Assembly: GCF_003996855.1 (NCBI RefSeq)
Contig: NZ_NRQY01000003.1
Location: forward strand, 1 to 64,000
DNA from: Morganella morganii
Lineage (GTDB): Bacteria > Pseudomonadota > Gammaproteobacteria > Enterobacterales > Enterobacteriaceae
DNA length: 64,000 nucleotides
Direction: 5' to 3'
The translations under genes and the position numbers were made by a program. Shown in pieces: positions 49,381 to 61,364 of this stretch; within the stretch, counting starts at the first letter, position 1, and every line of letters begins with the position of its first letter. Below the pieces are notes generated by a model. The model saw only the letters and a list, made by a program, of their open reading frames with translations, did not search any database and was not told the origin of the DNA.

Positions 49381-52300
49381 GCGCCGTCATCCTTTCCCTG
49401 CACCTGCACTTCTTTGCCGCTGTTCTGATCGTGGAGATACACTTCCAGCTGGTTAAAAGCGATATTGATATCGTTTTCACGCGCCATCCGGTCAATCGCG
49501 CGGTTCACTTCATCCGTGGTGGCACTGCGGTCACCAATGGTGCGCACATAGAAACGCAGCTGGTGGTCGAGACTGCTGGCACCAAACTCGGTGAAATATA
49601 CACCCGGCGCCGGGTCGGTCATCACTTTCGGGTTATCTGTGGCCGCTTTCAGCAGAACCTCTTTCACTTTCGCCAGATCCGAGCCGTAAGCCACCCCGAC
49701 ATTAATCACAATCCGCGTCACCGTATCGGAGAGTGACCAGTTGGTCAGGCGCTCGGTCATAAAGGCTTTGTTCGGGATAATGACCTCTTTACGGTCAAAA
49801 TCAATCACTGTGGTTGCACGAATGCGGATCTTGTTAACCGTACCGGAAAAAGTACCGATGGTGACTGTATCGCCGATACGGATAGGGCGCTCGAACAGAA
49901 TAATAATACCGGAGACAAAGTTGGCGAAGATTTCCTGTAACCCGAAGCTGAGGCCGAAGGTCAGGGCTGCCGCCAGCCACTGTAATTTACCCCACGACAC
50001 TCCGAGGGTACCGAATGCGGCAATCGTCCCTATCCCGACAATCAGGTACGTCAGAATAGTGGTGATAGCATACGACGTCCCCTGGCGCAGCGAGAGCCGC
50101 GAGAGTATAAGAACTTCCAGCAGACCGGGCAGGTTACGCATCATAATCCAGGACACCACCACAATCAGCACCGACAGAATCAGATCCCCGAGCGTGACTG
50201 CCTCCACCACATTTCCCAGCGCGGTATCGACGTTGTAATGCCACAGCGTGATACTGTCAAAGAACGAGAAAATGGTAATAAAATCAGACCATATTCCGTA
50301 GAATGCGGCAGCAAAGACAATAAACAGCACCATTGATGTCAGGCGCAGTGACTGCTGGTTGATCAGCTCCATCGACATCGGCGGCTCTTCCACAATCACA
50401 TCCGGGACATCATCCCCGTCATGCTGCTCTTTATGCTGAACCTGCTGTTTCTGACGGCGGGCCAGTGCGCGCTGATAGGTCAGACGCCGCGCCGCCAGTG
50501 CCAGGCCGCGCAAACTGGAGTGATACACGATATACCACATCAGCAGCAGGTAAAGGCTGTCTATCCAGCGGCTGCTCAGACGCAGCACTGTGTAGTAATA
50601 CCCCAGCCCGACCAGCACCACCAGGATAAGCGGTGAGAAGGTCAGTAAGGTCAGCAGGAAGGCCCGCACCAGGTGGGAGCCCTTTTCGCGCCAGATCTCA
50701 ATACAGAACGGCAGTGTGAATGCAAAGACAAACACCAGCGCCACCGGCACCACCAGCTGACCTATCACATCATCCACCAGGCGCAGCGGGTATTCCATGC
50801 CGTAAGCTGCCCACAGCATAATCGGCAGCAGCGGAAGTGCCAGGCGCACCAGTCTGCGGCGGCCGGTACGGCAGATTTCCGGATCAATCCCGAAGTGCGT
50901 GACGGCAATCCCTTCCGGTTTCATTATCCGGTAACTCCACTCAAACAGCACCCAGAAGAGCGCCAGCTGGCGGGAGATAGTCCACATCAGCGCGGAATCC
51001 GCACTGCCTGTTTTCAGGCAGAAATACCCGAAGGCAATCACAAACAGCGAGGACGGCAGGGTTTTGATCAGCATCAGCCCCAGCGCCATCGGCGTGTATA
51101 TCTGACGGTCTTTTTTCAGCCGCCCGACATCGGCATTAATTTCAGCCAGTTTGGTATCGATATTCTTGGTGCCGAAACGCAGCAACAGCGCAATAATCAG
51201 CAGCGGAATGGTAATAAAGAGAGAATCGACAAAACCGTTAACCAGACTTTGCAGTGACCAGTTTAAATCCAGTGATGTCAGTTCCTGTTTGGCTGCGCCG
51301 GGGAAGGACTGAAACCAGGCCAGGTTTACCGGTTTATTACTGTTAACCCAGAAAATCTGCTGCGCGAGGGTTTTCTCGAGGGAGGCCACCACAGTCACCA
51401 GCTGAGTCTGATCGAGTTGCAGATTAATCGCCTGGGAAATCTGGTTGCCCATCTGGGTATTAAGCTGATCCAGCAGATCCTGGCGGACAGACACCACCTG
51501 CATCAGTGCATGTTTCTGAGCACGCAGCTCAGCGTCGGTCGCCGGCATGTCATGCGTTTTGGCATACTCGTCAATCATGGTGCTGACAAAACTATCCGGC
51601 TGATAAAGCCGGTCACGCTCCTGGTTGATCTCAAACTGTTCCAGGCGCATATCCGCAATCCTGTCCGGCAAATCCTTAACCAGCAGATCCGGCGGCAGAT
51701 CAATCTGCTCTTTAAACAGGATACGCGAGAGCAGCAGACTGCCGCGCAGTACAGTAATCTGCTCTTTCAGGTTCCGCTCGGATTGCAGCGCGCGGTCAAG
51801 AATACTGCGGACTTTAATGGTGCGCTGTACCAGCTGGTTATTATCACGGGTAGCGGCGACCAGTTTTTCACTTAAATCATGGTTGCGGGCGATTTCACGC
51901 TGTACCAGCGGGTCATCCCGCATATTGCGCTGGGTATCATCCGAACTCTGTGCTTCTTTTGCCGCCTCTTCCGAATAATCCAGCCGTTTGCTGCTGACCG
52001 TTTCCTGAATCACATCAATATTGCTTTCCAGCTGTTTGATGCGTTCGACCACATAATCACGCTGCACCTGCAACAGGTTCTGTAATTGCGTGTTCGACTG
52101 TAATGCCCGCTTCTGATAATCAATCTGCTGCTGTAAATAATACTGCTCGACCTGAAGGGCTTCGATTTCGGTCGGCCGCAACACTTTCTGAGCCGCTATG
52201 GAGTCGTTCAGCTCAACACGGATCTGCTGTAAACGCTGCACATTGGCATACATGATATTCTGCGCACGCTCCGGCTGGGTCTGGAGTGCAATCAGATCAC

Positions 52301-52778
52301 TGTTATAAGAAGAGAGGTTATTCTGTGCTGTCTGCAACGCCTCAAGGGTGCTGTTAAGTTTCAGCTCCAGTTGTGAGAGCGGCAGATGTTCAATAGAGAC
52401 CCGGTAATCCGCCAGACCTTCATCAGTTAATGATTTAATCTGCGTTAATTTTTGTGTGACCTGTTCTGACAATCTCGGGGCTTCATCCACCCGTTTTTTC
52501 AGTTCCTGTGATTTTCCTTTCAGGGCATCCAGATTGTCATAAAATATCAGCGCCCGCTCCAGATCCTGCACGGACAACTTATCCCCGGCCGTCTGTTCTT
52601 TGCGGTTATTCAGGGCATTGAGTTCGGTCTGGATGGTGTTGCGGTCAGGAATATCCTGTACAGCTGCCACCGCGCTGTTCTGAACCAGCACCGGCAGCAG
52701 AAATATAAAACAGGTAAAAAGACGGAGAAAAATCTGCCTCAGCAGACCGGAAGCCGGGACACGGCTGACTTGCTTCAT
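49368..52778 (-). CDS. mscK: Mechanosensitive potassium channel MscK (KefA)
   Basis: An inner-membrane channel opened by tension and external K+, 1136 residues from ATG 52778, which has AGGTGG eight bases upstream; GTG 52790 is a longer alternative. Signal peptide about 1-38, long periplasmic coiled-coil region (about 45-480), several membrane helices, and the MscS core near the C-terminus ([21 protein letters not shown], then the beta domain [15 protein letters not shown]). E. coli MscK is 1120 aa. It overlaps the end of rsmS. Confidence 0.95.
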   Translation of the reverse strand: MKQVSRVPASGLLRQIFLRLFTCFIFLLPVLVQNSAVAAVQDIPDRNTIQTELNALNNRKEQTAGDKLSVQDLERALIFYDNLDALKGKSQELKKRVDEAPRLSEQVTQKLTQIKSLTDEGLADYRVSIEHLPLSQLELKLNSTLEALQTAQNNLSSYNSDLIALQTQPERAQNIMYANVQRLQQIRVELNDSIAAQKVLRPTEIEALQVEQYYLQQQIDYQKRALQSNTQLQNLLQVQRDYVVERIKQLESNIDVIQETVSSKRLDYSEEAAKEAQSSDDTQRNMRDDPLVQREIARNHDLSEKLVAATRDNNQLVQRTIKVRSILDRALQSERNLKEQITVLRGSLLLSRILFKEQIDLPPDLLVKDLPDRIADMRLEQFEINQERDRLYQPDSFVSTMIDEYAKTHDMPATDAELRAQKHALMQVVSVRQDLLDQLNTQMGNQISQAINLQLDQTQLVTVVASLEKTLAQQIFWVNSNKPVNLAWFQSFPGAAKQELTSLDLNWSLQSLVNGFVDSLFITIPLLIIALLLRFGTKNIDTKLAEINADVGRLKKDRQIYTPMALGLMLIKTLPSSLFVIAFGYFCLKTGSADSALMWTISRQLALFWVLFEWSYRIMKPEGIAVTHFGIDPEICRTGRRRLVRLALPLLPIMLWAAYGMEYPLRLVDDVIGQLVVPVALVFVFAFTLPFCIEIWREKGSHLVRAFLLTLLTFSPLILVVLVGLGYYYTVLRLSSRWIDSLYLLLMWYIVYHSSLRGLALAARRLTYQRALARRQKQQVQHKEQHDGDDVPDVIVEEPPMSMELINQQSLRLTSMVLFIVFAAAFYGIWSDFITIFSFFDSITLWHYNVDTALGNVVEAVTLGDLILSVLIVVVSWIMMRNLPGLLEVLILSRLSLRQGTSYAITTILTYLIVGIGTIAAFGTLGVSWGKLQWLAAALTFGLSFGLQEIFANFVSGIIILFERPIRIGDTVTIGTFSGTVNKIRIRATTVIDFDRKEVIIPNKAFMTERLTNWSLSDTVTRIVINVGVAYGSDLAKVKEVLLKAATDNPKVMTDPAPGVYFTEFGASSLDHQLRFYVRTIGDRSATTDEVNRAIDRMARENDINIAFNQLEVYLHDQNSGKEVQVQGKDDGAQPA

Positions 52779-52832
52779 AGTAATATCCACCTGTATCTGC
52801 CCTTCCCCGGCTGTCTGCTTCAGGTTATCTGA

Positions 52833-53186
52833 TTAAAAAGTAATGATTTTTTCTGCATCCAGCGACCACTGCGCCAGTTCGGCCAGTGTGCCTATCTCCA
52901 CACCGTCCACCAGCGGAAGCTCAGAGATACCGCGGGCATCGGTGCAGGTTTTGCACAGCTTAATCGCCGTTTTCTGTGCCAGTAAGATCTCCAGCATCTG
53001 TTTCAGATTATAGCCTTCTTTCGGCTGCTGACCGCGTAACCCGGCCACCACCGCATCTGACATCAGAAAAACATTCATCGGCACCTGACTGTCCTGCTCT
53101 TTAATTGCTATCGCCAGACGCAATGCATTAAATAAAGATTCACTGCCATATGCAGCGCCGTTGGCAATAATTAATACAGGCTTCAT
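52833..53186 (-). CDS. DsrE/YchN-like family protein
   Basis: A 117-residue protein of the DsrE/DsrF-like fold: VLIIANGAAYGSESLFNALRLAIAI, then FLMSDAVVAGLRGQQP and CKTCTDARGI, with a CxxC pair near residue 80. The family includes small sulfur-relay proteins such as TusD and YchN; a sulfur role here is only inferred. It is a separate unit between mscK and acrR, on the same strand as acrR. Confidence 0.75.
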   Translation of the reverse strand: MKPVLIIANGAAYGSESLFNALRLAIAIKEQDSQVPMNVFLMSDAVVAGLRGQQPKEGYNLKQMLEILLAQKTAIKLCKTCTDARGISELPLVDGVEIGTLAELAQWSLDAEKIITF

Positions 53187-53223
53187 ACATGATATCCTTA
53201 AGGTTGATGTTATAAAATGTAAA

Positions 53224-53871
53224 TCAGGCGTCTGCCGGCGGTAGTTGCATATTTTTACTGAGCATTAACATATCCAGATAACCGTCAACCAAATATTCAG
53301 CCTGCCCGTCAATATTAAAACTCTCGTTCGAAAAGAGCCAGTTTTCTAACAATCCGGTTATCATTCCGCGCAGCATGATTGCCGCACGGCGCAGGTCGAG
53401 GGTTGACGGCAGCAGTCCCAGTGTCACACTTTCTATCAGGAAAGATTCTATTCTTGAGTATTCGGCAGCATATAAATTTTGTCTGATGGTAATTAATTCG
53501 CTCATTTCACCGGTAAATTCACATTTATGAAATGAAATACTCAGAATAGCCCGCATTTTGGGATCGGATACCACTGAGGTCAGAATGTAAATTAATATTT
53601 TCTTAAACACTAAAAGTGGATTATCCGGGTATTTTGCCCGATACTCTTGTTCAATAACGCCAATTTTTGTATCAGTTATCGAACAGACTTCAGTAAACAG
53701 ATCAACTTTATTTTTGAAGTGCCAATAGATCGCACCACGGGTCACACCTGCTTGCCTTGCAATATCCACTAACGACGTCGCAGACACGCCCCGCTCACTG
53801 AAGGCGGTTAATGCGGCCTCAATAATCTGCCGGCGGGTTTCTCCGGCCTGTTGTTTAGTTTTTCGTGCCAT
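53224..53871 (-). CDS. acrR: TetR-family repressor AcrR
   Basis: A 215-residue repressor, the same length as E. coli AcrR. N-terminal HTH (RQIIEAALTAFSERGVSATSLVDIARQAGVTRGAIYWHFKNK, split here, about 13-54) and a ligand domain with the helix RRAAIMLRGMITGLLENWL. It is divergent from acrA and represses acrAB; a dyad in the intergenic region is its likely operator. DNA-binding and ligand regions look intact. Confidence 0.94.
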   Translation of the reverse strand: MARKTKQQAGETRRQIIEAALTAFSERGVSATSLVDIARQAGVTRGAIYWHFKNKVDLFTEVCSITDTKIGVIEQEYRAKYPDNPLLVFKKILIYILTSVVSDPKMRAILSISFHKCEFTGEMSELITIRQNLYAAEYSRIESFLIESVTLGLLPSTLDLRRAAIMLRGMITGLLENWLFSNESFNIDGQAEYLVDGYLDMLMLSKNMQLPPADA

Positions 53872-53900
53872 GTAAGGCCTGTGTCATCTGAAGTTAATTT

Positions 53901-53918
53901 ACATACATTCGTGTATGT
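53901..53918. promoter_or_regulatory. Probable AcrR operator between acrR and acrAB
   Basis: Perfect dyad ACATACA-TTCG-TGTATGT, matching the core of the E. coli AcrR operator (TACATACATTTGTGAATGTA). It lies 30 bases from the acrR start and 79 from acrA. Confidence 0.82.
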
Positions 53919-53996
53919 TTGTATTATAGCACGCTGATTTATTAGTTAATCAACCATATTTACCGGTTAAAAATCGACATTTTATAGAGGTTTACT

Positions 53997-55190
53997 ATGC
54001 GAAAAAACAGAGGCGTTCTACCTCTGGCGATGCTCGTTCTGTCCGGGAGCTTTCTGCTGTCCGGATGTGGTGAAGAGCAGAAGCAAGGAGGCGAAATGCC
54101 ACCGCCGGATGTTAAAGTCGTCACACTGAAAGCTGCACCACTGACAGTGAGCACGGAATTACCGGGACGAACTTCTGCATACCGCATCGCGGAAGTGCGC
54201 CCTCAGGTCGGCGGCATTATTTTAAAACGCAACTACAAAGAAGGAAGTGACGTCAAAGAAGGCGAATCGCTCTATCAAATTGATCCGGCTCCTTTTCAGG
54301 CTACGCTGAACAGCGCACAGGCTGAACTGGCAAAAGCCAGAGCAAATGCCGAACTGGCCCGCCTGACAGTGAACCGCTATAAACCGTTGCTGGGAACAAA
54401 CTATATCAGCCGCCAGGACTATGACGAGGCGGTCTCCACACATGCACAGGCTCAGGCTGCGGTTCAGGCTGCACAGGCTGCGGTTCAGACTGCACAAATC
54501 AACCTGAACTACACCAAAGTCACCTCCCCGATTTCCGGTCTGTCCGGCAAATCAAACGTGACTGAAGGGGCATTAGTGTCAACGGGTCAGACCCAGCCAC
54601 TGACACTGGTTCAGCAGATTGACCCTATCTATGTGGATGTGACTCAGTCCAGCGATGATTATCTGCGACTGAAACACGAAATCGCCAGCGGTGCCGTGGA
54701 TAAAGAACAGGGTAAGGTTGCGGTCAGTCTTGTCACCGCAGAGAACAAAGATTATATCCATAAAGGGTATCTGGAATTCTCCGACGTGACTGTCGACGAA
54801 ACCACCGGCTCTATCACCATGCGTGCCGTGTTCCCGAACCCGCAGGAAACTCTGCTGCCGGGGATGTTTGTCCGCGCCCGCGTTGATGAAGGTGTGCGTC
54901 CTGACGCCATCCTGGTTCCTCAGCAGGGTGTTATCCGTACAGCAAAAGGCGGCGCAGTCGTTAACGTTGTGAACGCCAAAAATGAAATCGAAGTCCGTCC
55001 TGTCACTGTCGGTCAGTCTTACGGCAGCACATGGCTGATCACATCCGGTGTGAATGATGGTGAGCGCGTGGTGGTTGAAGGCTTCCAGAAAATCAAAGCG
55101 GGTGCTGCCGTTAAGGCAACAGAAGCAGATTTAAATGCACAGCCGGCGGCTGCGCCGAAAAATACTGAATCTGCTCAGAAGTCCCAATAA
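53997..55190 (+). CDS. acrA: Multidrug efflux adaptor lipoprotein AcrA
   Basis: A 397-residue periplasmic adaptor of the RND pump. Signal peptide and lipobox LSGC place the lipidated Cys at residue 24. Beta-barrel, lipoyl (VRPQVGGIILKRNYKEGSDVK) and hairpin domains (about 100-170, with AQAAVQAAQAAVQTAQ) follow. It links AcrB to TolC, which is not in this window. It starts the acrAB operon; acrB begins 14 bases after its stop. Confidence 0.96.
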   Translation: MRKNRGVLPLAMLVLSGSFLLSGCGEEQKQGGEMPPPDVKVVTLKAAPLTVSTELPGRTSAYRIAEVRPQVGGIILKRNYKEGSDVKEGESLYQIDPAPFQATLNSAQAELAKARANAELARLTVNRYKPLLGTNYISRQDYDEAVSTHAQAQAAVQAAQAAVQTAQINLNYTKVTSPISGLSGKSNVTEGALVSTGQTQPLTLVQQIDPIYVDVTQSSDDYLRLKHEIASGAVDKEQGKVAVSLVTAENKDYIHKGYLEFSDVTVDETTGSITMRAVFPNPQETLLPGMFVRARVDEGVRPDAILVPQQGVIRTAKGGAVVNVVNAKNEIEVRPVTVGQSYGSTWLITSGVNDGERVVVEGFQKIKAGAAVKATEADLNAQPAAAPKNTESAQKSQ

Positions 55191-55204
55191 GGAGTCAGTG
55201 ATTC

Positions 55205-58200
55205 ATGCCAAAGTTTTTTATTGAAAGACCGATATTTGCATGGGTAATCGCCATTATTACCATGCTTGCAGGTCTGTTGGCGATCATGAAGTTGCCTGTG
55301 GCACAGTATCCGACTGTTGCGCCGCCGACAATTTCAATTTCCGCAAACTATCCGGGCGCGGATGCCGAAACAGTTCAGAACACGGTAACCCAGGTTATCG
55401 AACAGAACATGAACGGTATCGACAAAATGGTGTACATGTCTTCAACCAGTGACTCAGCGGGTAACATGAATATCTCGCTGACCTTTGAAGCTGACGCCAA
55501 CCCGGATATTGCCCAGGTTCAGGTACAAAACAAACTCCAGCTGGCGATGCCGTTACTTCCGCAGGAAGTTCAGCAACAGGGGATCACGGTTGAGAAATCA
55601 GCCAGTTCATTTCTGCTGGTGGCCGGTTTTATCTCTGAAGATGGCACAATGTCACAAAATGACATTGCGGACTATGTCGGCTCCAACATCAAAGACCCGA
55701 TCAGCCGTGTCGGCGGTGTGGGTGAAACGCAGCTGTTCGGCAGTCAGTACGCAATGCGTATCTGGCTTGACCCGGATAAACTGGTGAAATACAACCTGAG
55801 TACTATTGATATCATCAGTGCCATTCAGGTACAGAACAACCAGGTTGCCGCCGGTCAGCTGGGGGGAACCCCGCCGGTACAAAACCAGCGCCTGAACGCC
55901 TCGATCATTGCACAAACCCGTCTGAACAGTCCTGAGCAGTTTCAGGAAATTATGCTGCGGGTTAATACTGACGGTTCCGTTGTTCGTCTGAAAGACGTGG
56001 CATATGTTGAACTGGGCGCGGAAAACTACGGCACGATTGCCCGCTATAACGGGAAACCGGCCGCCGGTATCGGTATTAAGCTGGCAACAGGCGCCAACGC
56101 CCTGGATACCGCCAAAGCCGTCCGCGACACATTAAATGATATGTCCGCATTTTTCCCAGACGGACTGGCAGTCGTTTATCCGTACGATACAACACCATTC
56201 GTTAAAATCTCCATTTTCGAAGTGGTGAAAACACTGGTCGAAGCGATCATGCTGGTGTTTGTGGTGATGTATCTGTTCCTGCAAAACTTCCGTGCGACAC
56301 TAATCCCGACTATCGCCGTACCGGTGGTACTGCTGGGGACCTTTGCCACCCTTGCCGCATTCGGGTATTCGATAAATACCCTGACAATGTTCGCGATGGT
56401 GCTCGCAATCGGTCTTCTTGTGGATGACGCCATCGTGGTAGTGGAAAACGTCGAGCGTGTAATGCAGGAGACAGGCCTGCCGCCGAAAGAAGCCACAAAA
56501 GTGTCGATGGTTCAGATCCAGAGTGCTCTGGTCGGTATTGCCATGGTACTGTCAGCGGTATTTATTCCGATGGCCTTCTTCGGCGGGTCAACCGGGGCAA
56601 TCTACCGTCAGTTCTCGATAACGATTGTCTCCGCGATGGTACTTTCTGTTTTCGTGGCACTGATCCTGACACCGGCACTGTGCGCCACCATGCTTAAACC
56701 GATTACCAAAGGCAGCCACGGCACACAAACCGGGTTCTTCGGCTGGTTTAACCGTGTGTTTGAAAAGCAGACCAACCACTATACCAACAGTGTCGGCCGT
56801 ATGCTGCGTGGTACAGGGCGTTACCTGCTGATCTATGTTCTGCTGGTTGCAGGCATGATCTTCATGTTTACCCGTCTGCCGACATCGTTCCTGCCTGAAG
56901 AGGACCAGGGGGTACTGCTGACCATGGTTCAGTTATCTCCGGGTTCCACACAGGAACAAACTCAGACTGTTCTTGATGGTGTCAGTAAGTACTATCTGGA
57001 AGATGAGAAAAAAGTGGTTGAATCTGTCTTTACCGTTAACGGCTTCGGCTTTGCGGGTCAGGGACAGAACATGGGTCTGGCGTTTGTCGTTCTGAAAAAC
57101 TGGGACGAACGTAAAGCGAAAGAAGATAAAGTGGAAGCCGTCGTCGCACGTGCCAACCAGCACTTCTTTACCGATACCTCCGCCATGATTTTCGCGGTAA
57201 ACATTCCGCCGATTGTGGAACTGGGTTCATCCAGCGGCTTCGACCTCGAACTGATGGATAACGCCAACCAGGGTCACGAAGCACTGACAGCAGCCCGTAA
57301 CCAGTTGCTGAAAATGGCAGGTGAGCATCCGGATATGCTGGTTCAGGTACGTCCGAACGGGATGGAAGATACGTCACAGTATCATATCCATGTCGACCAG
57401 CAGAAAGCCGAGGCATTAGGGGTTGATATCAAAACCATCAACGCCGCGCTGAGCACCATGTTCGGCGGCAGCTACGTCAACGACTTTATCGACCGCGGTC
57501 GCGTGAAGAAAGTATACGTGCAGGCTGATGCCCCGTTCCGTATGCAGCCGAAAAATATTGCCGAGCAGTATGTCCGCAATAACAAAGGCCAGATGGTACC
57601 ATTCTCCGCCTTTATCGATACGCAAAAGGATCCGTGGACCTTCGGTTCACCGCGCCTCGAACGTTATAACGGTATTCCTGCCATGCAGATTCAGGGCAGC
57701 GCCGCAGAAGGTAAAAGTAGTGGTGATGCAATGGCACTGATGGAAAGCATGGCAAAAGAACTGCCGCAGGGCTTCGGTGTCGAGTGGACAGGTATGTCTT
57801 ACCAGGAAAAACTGTCCGGTAACCAGGCTCCTGCACTGTATACCATCTCTCTGATTGTGGTCTTCCTCTGTCTGGCGGCCCTGTATGAAAGCTGGTCAGT
57901 TCCGTTCTCTGTTATGCTGGTGGTTCCGCTCGGGATTATCGGTGCACTGTTACTGACGCATGCCCGCGGACTGGATAACGACGTGTACTTCAAAGTCGGC
58001 CTGCTGACGACCATCGGGCTGTCGGCGAAGAACGCCATCCTGATCGTGGAATTTGCCAAAGACCTGATGGAGAAAGAAGGTAAAGGGCTGATTGAGGCAA
58101 CACTGGAAGCCGTTAAGATGCGTCTGCGTCCTATTCTGATGACATCACTGGCCTTTATGCTCGGGGTTATTCCGTTAGTCCTGAGTAATGGCGCCGGTTC

Positions 58201-58381
58201 CGGTGCACAGAACGCCGTTGGTACCGGGGTATTCGGTGGTATGATCGCCGCGACCTCACTGGCTATCTTCTTCGTGCCGGTCTTCTATGTGGTTATCCGC
58301 CGCCGCTTCAGTAAGAAGAATGATGACATTGAGCATGCTCATGCGGTAACGCAGAAGAGCGATAGTCCTGACGGGTTTTAA
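55205..58381 (+). CDS. acrB: RND multidrug efflux transporter AcrB
   Basis: A 1058-residue proton-driven inner-membrane pump (E. coli 1049). Twelve hydrophobic helices, two periplasmic loops, and the proton-relay Asp407/Asp408 in [14 protein letters not shown], with the helix 10 Lys in [16 protein letters not shown]. It exports drugs, dyes and bile salts with AcrA and TolC. Full length without interruption; ends at a strong terminator. Confidence 0.97.
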   Translation: MPKFFIERPIFAWVIAIITMLAGLLAIMKLPVAQYPTVAPPTISISANYPGADAETVQNTVTQVIEQNMNGIDKMVYMSSTSDSAGNMNISLTFEADANPDIAQVQVQNKLQLAMPLLPQEVQQQGITVEKSASSFLLVAGFISEDGTMSQNDIADYVGSNIKDPISRVGGVGETQLFGSQYAMRIWLDPDKLVKYNLSTIDIISAIQVQNNQVAAGQLGGTPPVQNQRLNASIIAQTRLNSPEQFQEIMLRVNTDGSVVRLKDVAYVELGAENYGTIARYNGKPAAGIGIKLATGANALDTAKAVRDTLNDMSAFFPDGLAVVYPYDTTPFVKISIFEVVKTLVEAIMLVFVVMYLFLQNFRATLIPTIAVPVVLLGTFATLAAFGYSINTLTMFAMVLAIGLLVDDAIVVVENVERVMQETGLPPKEATKVSMVQIQSALVGIAMVLSAVFIPMAFFGGSTGAIYRQFSITIVSAMVLSVFVALILTPALCATMLKPITKGSHGTQTGFFGWFNRVFEKQTNHYTNSVGRMLRGTGRYLLIYVLLVAGMIFMFTRLPTSFLPEEDQGVLLTMVQLSPGSTQEQTQTVLDGVSKYYLEDEKKVVESVFTVNGFGFAGQGQNMGLAFVVLKNWDERKAKEDKVEAVVARANQHFFTDTSAMIFAVNIPPIVELGSSSGFDLELMDNANQGHEALTAARNQLLKMAGEHPDMLVQVRPNGMEDTSQYHIHVDQQKAEALGVDIKTINAALSTMFGGSYVNDFIDRGRVKKVYVQADAPFRMQPKNIAEQYVRNNKGQMVPFSAFIDTQKDPWTFGSPRLERYNGIPAMQIQGSAAEGKSSGDAMALMESMAKELPQGFGVEWTGMSYQEKLSGNQAPALYTISLIVVFLCLAALYESWSVPFSVMLVVPLGIIGALLLTHARGLDNDVYFKVGLLTTIGLSAKNAILIVEFAKDLMEKEGKGLIEATLEAVKMRLRPILMTSLAFMLGVIPLVLSNGAGSGAQNAVGTGVFGGMIAATSLAIFFVPVFYVVIRRRFSKKNDDIEHAHAVTQKSDSPDGF

Positions 58382-58395
58382 TCCTGCTTAAACAT

Positions 58396-58423
58396 AAAAA
58401 GGTCACTGATGTGACCTTTTTTA
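58396..58423 (+). terminator. Terminator of acrAB
   Basis: Perfect stem AAAAAGGTCAC / GTGACCTTTTT with a TGAT loop and T-run, 14 bases past acrB. Confidence 0.9.
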
Positions 58424-58942
58424 TTTTTTTGTCATGATGAATATTTTTAAATTTGAGTAAGAAGAACTTAAATAAACAATAGATAAATGTAAATTATAAC
58501 ATTTTGCAAATGTAAGGTTTCGTCATAACACGTTATGATTCCCCTCATTTCCTTCCCATAAAAATCCAGTAAATTTAAGAAGATGAGTAATTACAGCGGG
58601 TACAGCTGCGCATTTATTCTGCATTTAAATTTACTTTTTTTGTATTTTGGCTAGTGACAAGCGCCGAAATAGTGTTATATTACTAATAGGGTTAAATCAG
58701 ACCTTTTTATTCACGTATTTTTCCGGAACATCACGTTCACTGACTGAAACAGATTAACACGTAATCAGCGTCTGGTTATCCACTTGTGCTGAACAGAACT
58801 TTACATTACCTTTATTTATAATTAAACGCGGATGATATATATAATATACCGACGTCGATAGCGTAATAACTTACTCATCTGTTAATTATAATTTAACGTT
58901 TTTCAGCGCCTTATCATTCCCGGCTACATTCAGGAGGTGATT
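58424..58942. other. AT-rich intergenic region upstream of tomB-hha
   Basis: About 520 AT-rich bases with no credible open frame. They carry the tomB promoter; the composition fits silencing by H-NS/Hha-type proteins, but no specific operator was recognised. A dyad-like CTGTTAATTATAATTTAACG lies near 58879-58898. Confidence 0.45.
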
Positions 58943-59302
58943 ATGGACGAGTATTCTCCACGAAATTACGATATTGCGGTACTGAAGTATCTGTGTGATG
59001 AACTTTGCCGTGAAGGCACGCAAACTCTCATCAGAAGCAATAATTATTGGGTTAATGATTTAGCCTCAGATTCAAACTTAAAACTTAACGAATTATTAAG
59101 CTACATTGCTGACGTGGCCTGGAGTTTTAAGATAAAGCATACACAAAATAAGGATCTCATCTCATTTGTCGATGAATACATCGATGAAACTTACGCGCTG
59201 TTTGGTCAGATGGAAGTTTCATTTAATGATGTTGAGGAATGGAAAAAGATGGCATCACTGGTAAGCGGTATGCTGACCAGCGAGGGACATCTTGTCCACT
59301 AA
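58943..59302 (+). CDS. tomB: Hha toxicity modulator TomB
   Basis: A 119-residue helical protein starting MDEYSPRNYDIAVLKYLCDE after an AGGAGGTGATT sequence, matching E. coli YbaJ/TomB (124 aa). It antagonises Hha and is considered the antitoxin-like partner in biofilm control. hha follows after 60 bases, as in E. coli. Confidence 0.94.
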   Translation: MDEYSPRNYDIAVLKYLCDELCREGTQTLIRSNNYWVNDLASDSNLKLNELLSYIADVAWSFKIKHTQNKDLISFVDEYIDETYALFGQMEVSFNDVEEWKKMASLVSGMLTSEGHLVH

Positions 59303-59362
59303 CGGAATACAGACTTATATATCAGTATATTGCGTACTAATAACTCAGCAAGAAGATAACAT

Positions 59363-59569
59363 ATGATGACTAAAATTGACTATCTCATGCGCTTACGTAA
59401 GTGCACTTCTATCGAGACACTGGAACGTGTCATTGAGAAAAATAAATATGAACTGACTGATGACGAGCTGGAGGTTTTTTATTCAGCCGCAGATCATCGT
59501 CTGGCCGAATTAACCATGAATAAACTGTATGACAAAATCCCGGCATCCGTCTGGAAATTTGTCCGTTAA
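59363..59569 (+). CDS. hha: Haemolysin-expression-modulating protein Hha
   Basis: A 68-residue nucleoid-associated protein (E. coli 72 aa) with the highly conserved [34 protein letters not shown] and SVWKF. It binds H-NS and modulates virulence and horizontally acquired genes. Either ATG 59363 or 59366 may be used. A stem (GCCAAAG / CTTTGGC, 59628-59655) follows. Confidence 0.95.
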   Translation: MMTKIDYLMRLRKCTSIETLERVIEKNKYELTDDELEVFYSAADHRLAELTMNKLYDKIPASVWKFVR

Positions 59570-60110
59570 TTCAGCCTGCTGTAACCGCCTCTCTTTCAGG
59601 CAATAGTTCTTATTTTTAGTGATCACGGCCAAAGGCACAGCTGACTGACTTTGGCTTTCGATCATGCCCGCTATTTACCCCGCTATTTTTTGCATATATT
59701 ACGATACTGATATTGTTTATAACAAAAGTATATATTTTATGTTTTTTTCACTCACCAGATTATTAAATGTTGATACGCATTTATTAAACACAGAGCATAC
59801 CAAAAATTTCATTTTCACTTTCTACCACTATAACGGGTTAAATCAAAAATACGTTTTTTATCTAATCATGCGGTTTTAAGTGAAACATTCTCTTTTACAC
59901 TGAGAACATAAAACAAATTTCACTCCTGTTACTATATTCTTATATCTGATGTTACCCGCTGAAAACCCCGGTTTGTGCTGACAGGGATAATATTAAATTA
60001 TTGATACTGGAATAATATGCGCAGAATGAATAACAGACGTGACCACCTGTGCGGACAGAGGTGTTCAGAATCAATAACGGGGTAATAATAGCGACAGGTA
60101 AAGCAGAAAT
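59570..60110. other. Intergenic region between hha and ffs, no supported gene
   Basis: About 540 AT-rich bases. A stem GCCAAAG / CTTTGGC at 59628-59655 may end hha transcripts. A 71-codon frame at 59664-59879 has no ribosome binding site and atypical composition, so it is not called. Nothing else was recognised. Confidence 0.5.
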
Positions 60111-60224
60111 GGGTGGGGGCCTTGCCAGCGACATCCCGGCACACAATTCCCCTGCTATGGCTGCTTCCTTCCGGATCTGACCGAGTTAACAAGTTCATGT
60201 TGCGGGAGAACCAACAAAGCCCCC
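60111..60224 (-). ncRNA. ffs: 4.5S RNA of the signal recognition particle
   Basis: A 114-base RNA, exactly the E. coli length, starting GGGGGCTTTGTTGG and ending CCCCCACCC so that the ends pair. The conserved SRP core is present (GTCAGATCCGGAAGGAAGC, then GTGCCGGGATG), with the GGAA tetraloop bound by Ffh. It lies before tesB in the E. coli order. Confidence 0.95.
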
Positions 60225-60440
60225 ATAGGAACCCTCAATAATGAGGCGGTGCCATTATCCGGGATCAGCACTGAAATAGCAAGGCACCCGGGACTGACCG
60301 CTGTAATTTTACACACCACTGACACAAACATACGCATCTGCCGGTCAGGAACCGCACATAACGGCGGTTTATCATTTTTCAATTGCACCGGCAGCGATTA
60401 GAATGAGCGGTTCCTGCTGAAAATATAAATAAGGGTAACT

Positions 60441-61304
60441 ATGAGCCTGGCATTAGAAAACCTGCTAAACCTGATGGCACTCGAAAAACTCGAAGACGGG
60501 TTATTCCGGGGGCAAAGTGAAGATCTCGGCCTGCCCCAGGTCTTTGGCGGACAAGTTGCCGGACAGGCACTGTATGCAGCGGGACAGACCGTTCCGGCTG
60601 AGCGCCGCGTTCACTCATTCCACAGCTACTTTCTGCGGCCGGGCGACAGCCATAAACCGATTATTTATGATACGGAAAATCTGCGTGACGGCAAAAGCTT
60701 CAGCGCCCGCCGTGTCAGCGCCATTCAGAACGGAAAACCGATTTTCTATATGACCGCCTCTTTCCAGGGGGAAGAGAGCAGTTTTGAGCATCAGAATGCG
60801 ATGCCGGACGTTGCCGGCCCTGACGGACTGGCTTCCGAAACAGATATCGCGCGGAAAATTGCGGCTAATCTGCCGCCGAAGATGCAGGCACTGTTTCTGC
60901 GGGAGCAGGCCATTGAATGGCGCCCGGTACGGTTTTACAGCCCGTTTCAGAACCCGGAGAATCCGCCGGTGCGTTATACCTGGCTGAAAACCAACGGTAA
61001 AATGCCGGATGATCAGGCGCTGCATCAGTATCTGCTCAGTTATGCCTCTGATTATAATTTCCTGCCGACTGCCCTTCAGCCGCACGGCTACGGCTTTATG
61101 CAGCCGGAAATTCAGATTGCTACTATTGATCACTCCATGTGGTATCACCGCCCGTTCCGGCTGGATGAATGGCTGCTGTATGCTGTGGAAAGCCCGACCG
61201 CCTCCGGCGGGCGCGGATTTGTCCGTGGTCACTTCTACAATCAGGCCGGTGTGCTGGTTGCCTCTACTGTCCAGGAAGGTGTTCTGCGCTTACGGGATCT
61301 GTAA
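60441..61304 (+). CDS. tesB: Acyl-CoA thioesterase II
   Basis: A 287-residue double hot-dog enzyme (E. coli 286 aa) that hydrolyses medium- and long-chain acyl-CoAs in the cytoplasm. Seen: [23 protein letters not shown], the first-domain [11 protein letters not shown], and the second-domain [12 protein letters not shown] with the catalytic Asp, ending [15 protein letters not shown] single gene between ffs and a bidirectional terminator. Confidence 0.96.
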   Translation: MSLALENLLNLMALEKLEDGLFRGQSEDLGLPQVFGGQVAGQALYAAGQTVPAERRVHSFHSYFLRPGDSHKPIIYDTENLRDGKSFSARRVSAIQNGKPIFYMTASFQGEESSFEHQNAMPDVAGPDGLASETDIARKIAANLPPKMQALFLREQAIEWRPVRFYSPFQNPENPPVRYTWLKTNGKMPDDQALHQYLLSYASDYNFLPTALQPHGYGFMQPEIQIATIDHSMWYHRPFRLDEWLLYAVESPTASGGRGFVRGHFYNQAGVLVASTVQEGVLRLRDL

Positions 61305-61320
61305 ATACCGCCGGTAAAAA

Positions 61321-61358
61321 AAGCCCCGCTGCACATTTGTGAGCGGGGGCTTACTTTT
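61321..61358. terminator. Bidirectional terminator between tesB and amtB
   Basis: Stem AAGCCCC-GCT / AGC-GGGGGCTT with a loop of about ten bases, A-run before, T-run after, placed between convergent genes. Confidence 0.82.
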
Positions 61359-61364
61359 TTGCAG

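Noticed and set aside
54420-54500. Internal repeat in acrA (CAGGCTGC...) as a mobile element
   Set aside because: A short Ala-Gln codon repeat in the helical hairpin, normal for AcrA.
59664-59879. 71-codon frame between hha and ffs
   Set aside because: No ribosome binding site, AT-driven Phe/Tyr/Ile composition, no recognisable family.
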